This document shows positions 7,559 to 14,205 of a DNA stretch of 14,205 nt, piece after piece. The stretch is from Thermus sp. JCM 17653. Lineage in GTDB: Bacteria; Deinococcota; Deinococci; Deinococcales; Thermaceae. The notes beneath the pieces are model-generated. The model was given only the letters and a program-made list of their open reading frames with translations, was not told the origin of the DNA and made no database searches. Each line of letters starts with the position of its first letter. Position 1 is the stretch's first letter. Made by a program: the position numbers and the translations under genes. The stretch is from assembly GCA_001311585.1 (NCBI GenBank), contig BBBN01000013.1, positions 1 through 14,205 of the forward strand, in the 5' to 3' direction.

Positions 7559-9102
7559 TCACTTCCCGAACTTGGCACGTGCGGGGGGCGGAGGGGAAGG
7601 GCGATGGTTTTGAGGTCGGTGTAGAAGTCCAGGGCGTAGGTGCCGCCCTCCCTCCGGTCCCCGCTTCCCTTCACCCCGCCGAAGGGCGTGGGCAGGTGGC
7701 GGACGTTGTGGCTGTTGAGATAGACCATCCCCGCCTCGAGCTCCAGGGCGAGCCGGTGGGCCCTTTCCAGGTCCCGGGTGAAGACGTAGGCGGCGAGGCC
7801 ATAGCGGGTGTCGTTCGCCTTTCTCAAGGCCTCCTCCTCGTCCTTGAAGGGGATAGCCACGAGGACGGGCCCGAAGATCTCCTCCTGGGCGATTTTCATG
7901 TGGTTCTCCCCCACGAAGACCGTGGGGAGGAGGTAGTTCCCCCGGGAGAGGTCCTCCCCCCGGAAGGAGGCCTTGGCCCGTTCCCCGCCCACGAGAAGCC
8001 TCGCCCCTTCCCGCTTCCCCGTTTCCACGTAGCCCAGGACCCTTTGAAGGTGCTCGGGGTGGATCAAGGGCCCCACCTCGGTCTCGGGGTCCAGGGGGTG
8101 GCCCACCCGGATGGCCCGGGCCCTTTCCACCACCTTCCCCACGAACTCCTCAAAGATCTTCTCCTCCACGAGGAGCCTGGAGCTTGCCGTGCACCTTTCC
8201 CCGTTGAAGGAGAAGATCTGGAAGACCACGGCGTCCAGGGCCCTCTCCAGGTCGGCGTCGGCAAAGACCAGGGCGGGGCTTTTGCCGCCGAGCTCCGGGG
8301 AGAGGCGCTTGAGGTGCTCCGCGGCGTTTCGCATGACGATCTTCCCCGTCTCCGTTTCCCCGGTGAGGGTAAGGAGGGGGACCAGGGGGTGGGCCACCAG
8401 GCCGCCCCCGCCTCCTCACCATAGCCCTGGACCAGGTTGAAGACCCCTGGGGGGAGGTCCGCCTCCTTTAGGATCTCCGCCAGCTTGGTGGCGGTGAAGG
8501 GGCTCCACTCCGCGGGCTTCAGGACCACGGTGTTCCCGAAGGCCAAAGCGGGGGCGATGCGCCAGGTGGAGAGCATCAGGGGGGCGTTCCAGGGGGTGAT
8601 GATGCCCACGGGGCCCGCGGGGACCCGCACGGTGTAGTAGAGCCAGTCCCGGTCCACGGGGAAGGTGCGGTCCTCCATGGCGTGCTCGGCGTACTCGGCA
8701 TAGAAGGCGAAGTTCTCCGCTGCCCGGGCCACCTGCCCGGACGATCCTCAAGACCTGCCCCGCGTCCAGGCACTCCATCACGGCGAGCTCGTCGGCGTGC
8801 TTCTCTATGAGCTCGGCGATCCTTAAGAGGTAGCGTTTCCTCTCCTTGGCCTTGGTGCGGCTCCACCGGGGAAAGGCCTCGTGGGCCGCCTTGGCGGCGC
8901 GGTCCACCTCCCTTGCCCCGCCCCGGGCCGCATAGCCCAAGACCTCGTTCGTGGCGGGGTCTAAGGAGGGAAAGGTCTCCCCGCTTTCCGAGGGGACGAA
9001 CTCCCCGGCGATGAAGTGGAGGGCGGGCTTTTCCTTGAGGCGCTGGCGCACCTCTTCAATCCTCTCCCAGGAAATCCCGGCCACCCGGTCCGCGTACCTC
9101 AT
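7559..9102 (-). CDS. hpaE: 5-carboxymethyl-2-hydroxymuconate semialdehyde dehydrogenase (three frame breaks)
   Basis: This NAD-dependent aldehyde dehydrogenase turns the ring-cleavage product of HpaD into 5-carboxymethyl-2-hydroxymuconate. The repaired protein is about 515 residues, somewhat longer than the E. coli enzyme because of the N-terminal [20 protein letters not shown]. It carries [11 protein letters not shown], the cofactor segment VLKPAEWSP, the catalytic Glu in SPELGGKSP (about 271) and the nucleophilic Cys in [10 protein letters not shown] (about 305). [13 protein letters not shown] and [14 protein letters not shown] near the C-terminus are family hallmarks. Frame breaks: 8735-8736 (two bases missing, restoring [14 protein letters not shown]), 8400-8402 (one missing, GAALVAHPLV) and 7574-7575 (one missing, ending HVPKFGK). 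ATG 9102 overlaps the hpaG stop (ATGA) and has GGAGGAG just upstream. The specific HpaE assignment rests partly on the operon context. Confidence 0.9.
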
Positions 9103-9838
9103 GGCTCCTCCTCTATGGGGTTCTCCAGGGCCCCAAGCCCCTCTATCTCCAAACGCATCACGTCCCCGGGCCGCACCTGGCTGATCCCCTTGGGGGTGCC
9201 GGTGAGAAGGACGTCGTAGGCTCCAGGGTCATGAACTCGGAAACGAACTCCAGAAGCTCCGCCACGGAGTAGAGCATCCTCGAGGTGTGCCCCTCCTGCC
9301 TGAGTTCCCCGTTCACGTAGGCCCGAAGCCAAAGGTTCTGGGGGTCTTCCACCTCCTCCACCACGAGGAAGGGCCCCAGGGGGAGGAAGGTGTCCCGCCC
9401 CTTGGCCCGGATGGGGGGGCGGAAGGTGTTCGTCACGTAGTCCCGGGCCACGAGGTCGTTGGCGATGGTGTAGCCCAGGACGTAGTCCAGGGCGTCCTTG
9501 GCCTTGACCCGCTTCATGGGGCGGCCCACCACCACGGCGAGCTCCACCTCGTAGTGGACGAACCTGGCCCCCTTGGGGTAGAGAACTACCCCCTGGTGGG
9601 GAAGGAGGCTGGAGTTGGGCTTCCAGAAGAGGGCGGGCTCCTCGGGGCGCTCTAGGCCCAGCTCCTCGGCGTGGTCAGGGTAGTTCAGGGCCACGCCCAG
9701 GATCTTCCCCGGGGTGAAGGGGAGGAGCCAGGTGACGTCATCGGGCCTGTGGGCCTCCCCCGCCTCGTCCAGGAGGAGGCCTTCCCGGTAGACCCCCTGG
9801 TGGACCCTTCCCTTGGCGAGAAAACGGGCGAGCTTCAC
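9099..9838 (-). CDS. hpaG: FAH-family HpaG: 4-HPA pathway isomerase/decarboxylase, single module (one frame break)
   Basis: This fumarylacetoacetate-hydrolase-fold enzyme is expected to decarboxylate 5-oxo-pent-3-ene-1,2,5-tricarboxylate and/or isomerise 2-hydroxyhepta-2,4-dienedioate. The 246-residue product contains [16 protein letters not shown], the metal-binding [12 protein letters not shown] (Glu 97 and Glu 99), [11 protein letters not shown] (Asp 128) and, after repair at 9219-9220, [17 protein letters not shown]. It starts with GTG at 9838-9836, overlapping the TGA of the upstream dapA-like gene (GTGA), and ends in an ATGA overlap with hpaE. E. coli HpaG is a tandem duplication of about 430 residues. 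Here only one module is present, so it may do only one of the two reactions or work as a homo-oligomer doing both. Other FAH-family activities cannot be excluded from sequence alone. Confidence 0.85.
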
Positions 9839-10733
9839 GCCGCCTCCTTCTCCTTGGGGAGGAGGCCGTAGCGCTCGGCCATCCGCCTAAGCCTTTCCTC
9901 CACCTCCGGCGTGGTGGGCCCCAAGGGGGGGCGCCACTCCTTTTCCAAAAGCCCCATCCAGGAGAGAACGGTCTTCAGGGGGATGGGGTTCGTGTCCCAG
10001 AAGATGGCCTCGTTGGCTCGAGGAGATAGAAGTGGAGTTCCCGCGCCCCCTGGTAGTCCCCGGCGAGGGCCTTTTCGCAGAGGAGGGCCACCTCCTTGGG
10101 GAGCCAGTTGGCGGTGGCGGCGATGGTCCCCACCGCCCCCAGGCTCATCATGGGGAGGGTGAGGCTTTCCAGGCCGCAGAAGACCAAAAAGTCACGCCCC
10201 GCCTCCTGGAGGAGGCGGGAGACGTACTCCAGGTCCTTGGAGGAGTGCTTGAGGCCCACGATGTTGGGGAAGTCCTTCCGGAGGCGGGCCACGGTTAGGG
10301 GAGCGATCTCCACCCCGGCCCTTCCCGGGATGTTGTAGATGAGGAGGGGGAAGTCGGGAACGGCCTTCGCCACCTCGGCGAAGTAGCGGTAAAGCCCCTC
10401 CTGGTTGGGCTTGACGTAGTAGGGGACGATGACCATGGCCCCCTGGGCCCCGACCTCCTGGGCGAAGCGGGTGAGCTCCAGGGTCTCCTCGAGGCGAAGC
10501 GCCCCGGTGCCCGGGATCACGGGAATGCGGCCCGCCACCTGGTCCAGGACCACCTCTATGGCCCGCTTTCTCTCCTCCAGGGTCTGGGTGCCGGGCTCGC
10601 CCGTGGTGCCCCCCACGCTCACGCCGTGGGAGCCTCCCTGGATGACCCGCTCCACGAGGCGCCTTAGGGCCTCCTCGTCCAACCGGCCTCGCCGAAAGGG
10701 TGTGGGTAGGGGCGGTATGGAACCGCGGAACAT
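9835..10733 (-). CDS. DapA/N-acetylneuraminate-lyase family pyruvate aldolase, first gene of the hpa operon (one frame break)
   Basis: This class I Schiff-base aldolase/synthase of the DHDPS/NAL superfamily is 299 residues after repair. It starts at ATG 10733 (MFRGSIPPLPTPF) with AAAGGA eight to thirteen bases upstream. Visible active-site elements are GGTTGEPGTQTLEER (Thr-Thr about 44-45), the catalytic Tyr in IYNIPGRAG (134), the carboxylate-binding Arg (139) and the Schiff-base Lys in VGLKHSSKD (162). One base is missing at 10015-10016; the repaired C-terminus ends in LPKEKEAA. Annotation as 4-hydroxy-tetrahydrodipicolinate synthase would be the default, but Thermus makes lysine by the alpha-aminoadipate route, and this gene opens a 4-HPA operon that lacks hpaI. 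I infer a catabolic role, most likely pyruvate release from 4-hydroxy-2-oxoheptanedioate. The family is certain; the substrate is not. Confidence 0.85.
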
Positions 10734-10790
10734 GCTGGGCTCCTTTCGCCTTCCAGGGTGCCCTGGACGCGGGAAGGGGGCAACTGGGAC

Positions 10791-10820
10791 TTTAGACAAC
10801 TTTTTCAATATCTTTGTTAA
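10791..10820 (-). promoter_or_regulatory. Predicted promoter of the dapA-like/hpa operon
   Basis: The minus strand has -35 TTAACA (10820-10815, five of six consensus bases), an 18-base spacer and -10 TCTAAA (10796-10791, four of six), in the only AT-rich stretch of the area. Transcription would start near 10784, giving a leader of about 50 bases with the AAAGGAG ribosome site. The -35 box lies inside the 12-bp palindrome, so a protein bound there would block it. Confidence 0.5.
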
Positions 10821-10824
10821 CAAA
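10813..10824. promoter_or_regulatory. Perfect 12-bp palindrome TTTGTTAACAAA, candidate operator
   Basis: TTTGTTAACAAA is its own reverse complement and stands in an AT-rich island of a very GC-rich genome, between the divergent hpa operon and the PucR-type regulator gene. It covers the predicted -35 of the hpa operon and lies about 20-30 bases upstream of the -35 of the regulator gene. It is a candidate binding site for the regulator encoded next door or another repressor; no consensus is known to me for this. Confidence 0.45.
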
Positions 10825-10841
10825 AACAAACTCAGCCCCGC

Positions 10842-10870
10842 TTGCCGGGGAGAAAAGGGGAAGTTATTGT
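10842..10870 (+). promoter_or_regulatory. Predicted promoter of the PucR-type regulator gene
   Basis: The plus strand shows TTGCCG (10842-10847), a 17-base spacer and TATTGT (10865-10870), each four of six against consensus. Transcription would start near 10877, only about five bases before the ATG at 10882. No Shine-Dalgarno sequence precedes that ATG, in keeping with a nearly leaderless mRNA, which is common in Thermus. Confidence 0.4.
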
Positions 10871-10881
10871 GGGATTAAACG

Positions 10882-12254
10882 ATGCAAGAGATACTCTTTG
10901 GAGAAAACCCCATAGGCTTCACAGCCCTCTGCCGGGACCTGGGCCTGAGGATCCGGGTGCCCTCGGAGAGGCCCGTCCTCTACCTGCTCCCCGAGCCCAG
11001 GCCCCTCCTCCCCCAAGAGGGGGCCCTGCTCCTCTTCCGCCCCGAGGGTAGCCTCTTCCGCCACCGCGCGGCCTCGGGCTTCCTCCTCCCCGAGCCCTAC
11101 CCGGAGGTGGAGGCCTTCTGCCAGAGGGAAGGCCTGGGCCTGGCCCTCTACCCGCCCTGGCTACAGAAGGAGGAGGTGGAGCGGGCCCTGGCCTCGAGGC
11201 TCTTCGCCCTGGGCCCTGGGCTGGCCCTGGCCGGGCTCCTGGACCTCCTTTTGAAGCTTCCCCAAAGGCCCCTCCTGGAGGTCCTCCACCAGGCCACAGG
11301 TCTGGCCCTGGCCCAGGTGGCCCCTTGGGGGGAGGTCCTGGCCTTCGCCGGACCCGTGCCCCCCCAGCATCCCAAGGAAGCGGGGGAAGGCCGGGGGGTA
11401 CCTGGCGCTGGAGGCGGGGGAGGGGGTCCTGGTGGCCTACGGGGAAGAAGCCCTTCTGCGGCGGGCCCTAGGGCTTTTGCAGGTGGCCTCCCGTCTCCTC
11501 CGCCTCAGGGCCCTGGAGCGGAGCTTGGAGAGGATGCAGGAGGAGTCCCTGGGTGGGGCTCTGCTGGAAGGCCTCATCCTAGGGGAGGCCGAGCCCGAGC
11601 GCCTCTTCGCCTTCGGCTTCACCGAAGGGGTGGAATGGGTTTTGGCCCTGGGGGAGCCCCCCGCCGTCCCGGGGCGGCATCGGCTAGCGGAGGAAAGGCG
11701 GCGGGAGGCCACCTTGGAACCCCGCCGCCGCACCGGGGCCCACCTGGACCGGCTCGGGGTCCCCTACCTCCTCACGGCCCGGGGGAACCGGGTGGCCGCC
11801 ATGTGGCAGGTGCACAACCCCAAGAAGGAGGCGGAAAACCTCCTCGCCGCCCTCCTTCGGGAAGCCGCCTAGGCTACTCGGCGGTGCACGCCGGAGGCGG
11901 GGTGCAGGAGCTTACCGGGAGGCCCTCATCGCCCTTAAGGCCGCCCGCCCCGGGGAGGCCCTTTCCTTCACCGGCCTGGACCCCGTGGCCTTCGTCCTCC
12001 TGCAGCAGTCCCCCGAGGACCTCAAGGCCCTGGTGGAGCGGTACCTACCCCTCCCCCCCAAGCTTCTGAAGACCCTCGAGGCCTACCTGCAGGCCCGCAC
12101 CCTGCAGGAGGCGGCCTCCCGCCTTAACGTCCATCCCAACACCCTGCGCTACCGCTTGAAACGCATGGAGGCCCTCCTCGGCCCCCTCTCCCACCCCGAG
12201 ACCCTGGCCCGGGTGCACCTGGCCTTAAGGGCGCGGGAACTCCTCCTGGGCTAA
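10882..12254 (+). CDS. PucR/CdaR-family transcriptional regulator (three frame breaks)
   Basis: This is a DNA-binding regulator of about 457 residues after repair, divergent from the hpa operon. Residues 1 to about 160 resemble a PucR N-terminal sensory domain (GFTALCRDLGLRIRVPSERP). The middle part contains GGYLALEAGEGVLVAYGEEA and a leucine/arginine-rich helix LGLLQVASRLLRLRALERSL, the usual linker before the CdaR-type GGDEF-like domain. The end has the characteristic HTH_30 helix-turn-helix: LLKTLEAYLQARTLQEAASR and LNVHPNTLRYRLKRMEALLG. Breaks: a probable extra C in the C7 run at 11363-11369, one base missing at 11867-11868 (where a false TAG appears) and one at 11910-11911 (repair gives QEAYREALIALKAARPGEAL). 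Repair of the first break is the least certain, as two missing bases nearby would also serve. It is the natural candidate regulator of the hpa operon; the effector is unknown. Confidence 0.85.
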
Positions 12255-12266
12255 GGGCCCGCAAAG

Positions 12267-12272
12267 TACAAT
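12267..12272 (+). promoter_or_regulatory. -10 element of a probable leaderless transcript
   Basis: TACAAT (five of six consensus bases) ends six bases before the ATG at 12279, so transcription would begin at the A of the start codon. There is no convincing -35 box and no Shine-Dalgarno sequence. This spacing is the known signature of leaderless genes in the Deinococcus-Thermus group. Confidence 0.55.
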
Positions 12273-12278
12273 GGGGGC

Positions 12279-12700
12279 ATGAAAAAGCTGGTGAGCCTGC
12301 TCCTGGTCCTCGCCGTGGGCGCCTGGGCCCAGACCCTGGTGGAGGTGACGGCGGTGGCCGCTTGGGCCTCGAGCCTGGACCCCGCCGTGCGCCTGCCCCA
12401 GGGCACCTACAAGGCCAGAAGCCCCGAGCCCATCCTGGTCCGCTTCCCCGAAGCCAAGGGCTACGCCCTGGAGCTTTCGCCGCCAAGGGTCTAGCCAGCC
12501 GCCTCCACGCCGTCTTCATCCAGCAGGTCCTCACCGCCTTCGCCGCCGCAGGGTACTTCCTGGAGGGCCAGGAGGAGAGGACGATAGCCGGGGAGGTGCG
12601 GACCAAATACCTGCTCAAAGACTCCTTAGGGCGGTCCGCCCTCCTTTTGGTGGTGCGGAAGGGGGACGAGCTGGTGTACGCCTTTGGGAAGAGCAAGTGA
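12279..12700 (+). CDS. Small exported protein of unknown function (one frame break)
   Basis: I do not recognise a family. After adding one base at 12473-12474 the product is 140 residues. It opens with a clear signal peptide, MKKLVSLLLVLAVGAWAQT, with a likely cleavage after AWA, so the mature protein of about 123 residues should be periplasmic or secreted. The mature part shows LPQGTYKARSPEPILVRFPE, then RLHAVFIQQVLTAFAAAGYF and EVRTKYLLKDSLGRSALLLV, suggesting a small mixed alpha/beta domain. It has no cysteine and no lipobox. It follows the PucR-type gene by 24 bases on the same strand but has its own -10 element and may be transcribed separately. Nothing in the sequence links it to 4-HPA breakdown. 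Confidence 0.65.
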
Positions 12701-12766
12701 TTTAGTTCACGATTTCTTGCGCTTGCACCATTATTCTCCTCACAACACCCTCCCCCAGGAAGCTCC

Positions 12767-12805
12767 GCGAAGCCCCACCACCCCTCACCCTAAAGAGGGC
12801 TTCGC
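12767..12805. repeat. 9-bp perfect inverted repeat with 21-base loop
   Basis: GCGAAGCCC at 12767-12775 faces GGGCTTCGC at 12797-12805. The arms are identical in reverse complement. It lacks a following T run on either strand, so it resembles a dispersed palindromic element more than an intrinsic terminator. Confidence 0.6.
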
Positions 12806-12817
12806 CAGGCCCCCATG

Positions 12818-12839
12818 CCGGCCCGCGCCAGCGGGGCGG
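12818..12839 (+). terminator. Possible terminator for the exported-protein gene
   Basis: CCGGCCCGC (12818-12826) pairs with GCGGGGCGG (12831-12839) around a GCCA loop with one mismatch, and is followed by the weak T-containing tail TATTAATT. It lies about 120 bases after the stop at 12700, and the tail is not a true T run, so the assignment is tentative. Confidence 0.3.
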
Positions 12840-12911
12840 TATTAATTGCCCGCGCTTTGGTTTCGCAACATGAGGTGCCCAAACTAAGGCTGGGGAAAAG
12901 TTTTTTGGGGC

Positions 12912-12927
12912 CCCCGCCGCGGCGGGG
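12912..12927 (-). terminator. Perfect 16-bp GC palindrome just after serA
   Basis: CCCCGCCGCGGCGGGG is a perfect palindrome, ending three bases beyond the serA TAA. Its position fits a terminator hairpin for serA. On that strand it is followed by GCCCC and then a run of A, not T, so it is not a canonical intrinsic terminator. On the other strand a run of six T (12901-12906) precedes it. Confidence 0.45.
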
Positions 12928-12930
12928 TAC

Positions 12931-14205
12931 TTAGAGCTCCGCCACGTCCACCCGTTCCAGCACCGGCAGGGCCCTAAGGGCCTCCAGGACCTCCGGGGAG
13001 GGCTTCTGGTCCACGGTGAGCACGAAGAGGGCCCGCCTCCCGGTACGTCCCGCCCGAGCTGCATTCCGGCGATGTTCACCCCAGCCTCCCCCAAGAGGGT
13101 CCCCACCTGGCCCACCACCCCGGGGCGGTCGTAGTTGACGCAGACCAGCATGTACCCCTCAGGCACCACCTCCAGGCGTAGTCGTCGATCCCCACCAAGC
13201 GGGGCTTCCCCCCGATCACCACCCCCCGGGCCCGGCGCTCCTCCTGGTCCGTGGAAAGCCTGGCCTCCAAAAGCCTCGTGTACTCCCCCGCCTCCTCGGA
13301 GCGCAGGGTGGTGAGGTGGATGCCCCGGTCCTTGAGGAGGGGCCTCGCCGAGACCAGGTTCACCGCCCCTTCCCCCAGAACCCGGGAGAGAAGCCCCTTG
13401 GCCACGGCGCTGGCCACGGGCTCGGGGTCCTTCTCAAACTGGCCCAGGAAGCGCACCTCCAAGGCCTGGGGGCGGCCCCGGGTGATCTGGCGAGAAGCCT
13501 CCCCAAGGCCTCTCCCAGGGGGAGGAAGCCCTTCAGGGCCTCCAGGGCCTCGGGGTCAAAACCGGTGTTCAAGGCGTAGGAGAGGTCCCCCTCCAGGGTG
13601 CGCACCACCCTTTCCAGGATGGCCTCCCCCACCCTTTCTTGAGCCTCAAAGGTGTTCGCCCCCAGGTGGGCGGTGTGGACCACCCGGGGGTGGTGGACCA
13701 GGGGGTGGTCCTTGGGGGGCGGCTCCTCGCCGAAGACGTCCAGGCCGGCGGCGAAGAGGTGGCCTTCCTCCAGGACCTCGAGGAGGGCCTTCTCGTCTAC
13801 GATCCCGCCCCGGGCGGCGTTCACCACCACCGCCCCCCGGGGCAGAAGGTAGAGCTCCCTCCGGCCGATCATCCCCCGGGTCTCCTCGGTGAGGGGGGTG
13901 TGGACGGTGAGGAAGTGGCTCTGCCGGAGAAGGTCCTCGAGGCTCTCCAAAAGCTCCACCCCCAGGCTTTCCGCCCGGGTCTTGGGGATGTAGGGGTCGT
14001 AGGCCAGAACCCGCATCTCAAACCCCTTGGCGAAGCGGGCCACCTGGCTTCCAATCCTGCCCAGGCCCACGATCCCCAGGGTCTTCCCCCTTAGCTCAAG
14101 ACCCAGGAACTTCCGGTCCCACTCCCCCTGGCGCAGCTTACGGTCGGAGAGGGCGATGCCGCGGGCGGCGGCGAGGAGGAGGCCGAAGGCGAGCTCGGCG
14201 GCGGA
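12931..14205 (-). CDS. serA: D-3-phosphoglycerate dehydrogenase with C-terminal ACT domain, partial (N-terminus off the window), three frame breaks
   Basis: SerA oxidises 3-phosphoglycerate with NAD, the first step of serine synthesis. The visible part begins SAAELAFGLLLAAARGIALS, inside the dinucleotide-binding domain. The Rossmann motif GLGRIGSQVARFAKGF (about 14067-14020), the active-site Arg in NAARGGIVDEKALLE, the Glu in DVFGEEPPPKDHP and the His in TAHLGANTFEAQ are all present. An intervening domain follows, with EVRFLGQFEKDPEPVASAVA and RGIHLTTLRSEEAGEYTRLL. The end is an ACT domain (MLVCVNYDRPGVVGQVGTLL), which in this family senses serine. The TAA is at 12931-12933 (VERVDVAEL-like end LERVDVAEL). 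One base is missing at each of 13488-13490 (LLAQITRGRP), 13176-13177 (DDYALEVVPEGY) and 13036-13037 (PGGRALFVLTVDQ). It is a housekeeping gene with no visible link to the hpa cluster. Confidence 0.9.

Larger units (their letters stand above)
12701..12930. other. Noncoding stretch with inverted repeats between two converging genes
   Basis: I see no believable gene here. The stretch differs in texture from the flanking coding DNA: mixed AT-rich patches (12701-12740, 12840-12850, 12895-12906) and structured GC-rich ones. It holds a 9-bp inverted repeat (12767-12775 / 12797-12805) and a 9-bp stem with one mismatch and a GCCA loop (12818-12839), the latter followed by TATTAATT. It may carry the terminators of both converging genes, a dispersed Thermus repeat or a small RNA. 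None can be proven from the sequence. Confidence 0.5.

Noticed and set aside
7540..8424. 294-codon plus-strand open frame opposite hpaE
   Set aside because: It is the antisense of a well-conserved aldehyde dehydrogenase; the sense strand explains all the conservation.
9835..10733. Naming this gene dapA for lysine biosynthesis
   Set aside because: Thermus uses the alpha-aminoadipate route for lysine, and the gene is embedded in a catabolic operon.
12701..12930. A tRNA, CRISPR array or insertion sequence in the noncoding stretch
   Set aside because: There is no T-loop consensus or cloverleaf, no regularly spaced repeats and no transposase frame or terminal repeats with target duplication.
1..14205. 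Widespread pseudogene formation or programmed frameshifting
   Set aside because: Breaks hit a housekeeping gene as well as the catabolic ones, lie in short G/C runs, are almost all losses, and leave no other damage. Programmed frameshifts need slippery sequences and structures and would not occur 21 times.

Overview
The base composition (very GC-rich), the codon use and the families all point to Thermus or a close relative. The HpaB, HpaC and HpaD reconstructions look like the Thermus enzymes, and the gene order is that of a 4-hydroxyphenylacetate (4-HPA) catabolic island. This assignment is by recognition; no search was run.

Layout. (1) 1-4582, minus strand: a branched-chain-amino-acid-type (HAAT/Liv) ABC importer in the transcription order livK - livH - livM/livG fusion - livF. 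It has its own well-formed promoter, with a PaaR-like operator and a 5'-UTR hairpin at 4597-4682. (2) 4715-10733, minus strand: one tight operon, dapA-like - hpaG - hpaE - hpaB - hpaC - hpaD, mostly joined by 4-base start/stop overlaps. (3) 10734-10881: an AT-rich divergent control region with a perfect 12-bp palindrome. (4) 10882-12254, plus strand: a PucR/CdaR-type regulator, followed at 12279-12700 by a small exported protein of unknown function whose mRNA is probably leaderless. (5) 12701-12930: noncoding, with inverted repeats. (6) 12931-14205, minus strand: the 3' part of serA (D-3-phosphoglycerate dehydrogenase with an ACT domain), unrelated to the rest.

How it fits together. HpaB with the flavin reductase HpaC hydroxylates 4-HPA to 3,4-dihydroxyphenylacetate. 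HpaD cleaves the ring at the 2,3 bond, and HpaE oxidises the semialdehyde. HpaG handles the decarboxylation/isomerisation. The first gene of the operon is a DapA/NAL-family pyruvate lyase, a good candidate for the final aldolase step normally done by HpaI. HpaF, HpaH and HpaI homologues are not in the window. The adjacent Liv-type importer is a plausible uptake system for 4-HPA or related aromatic acids, and the divergent PucR-type protein is the likely local regulator.

Sequence quality. Every gene except livH and the livM/livG fusion carries one to three frame breaks: 21 sites in all, 20 of them losses of one base (once two), usually in short C or G runs, and one probable extra C. Each break is repaired by a single small edit that restores an uninterrupted, family-typical protein. 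I therefore treat the genes as intact and the breaks as probable sequencing/assembly errors. Coordinates below span the reconstructed genes.
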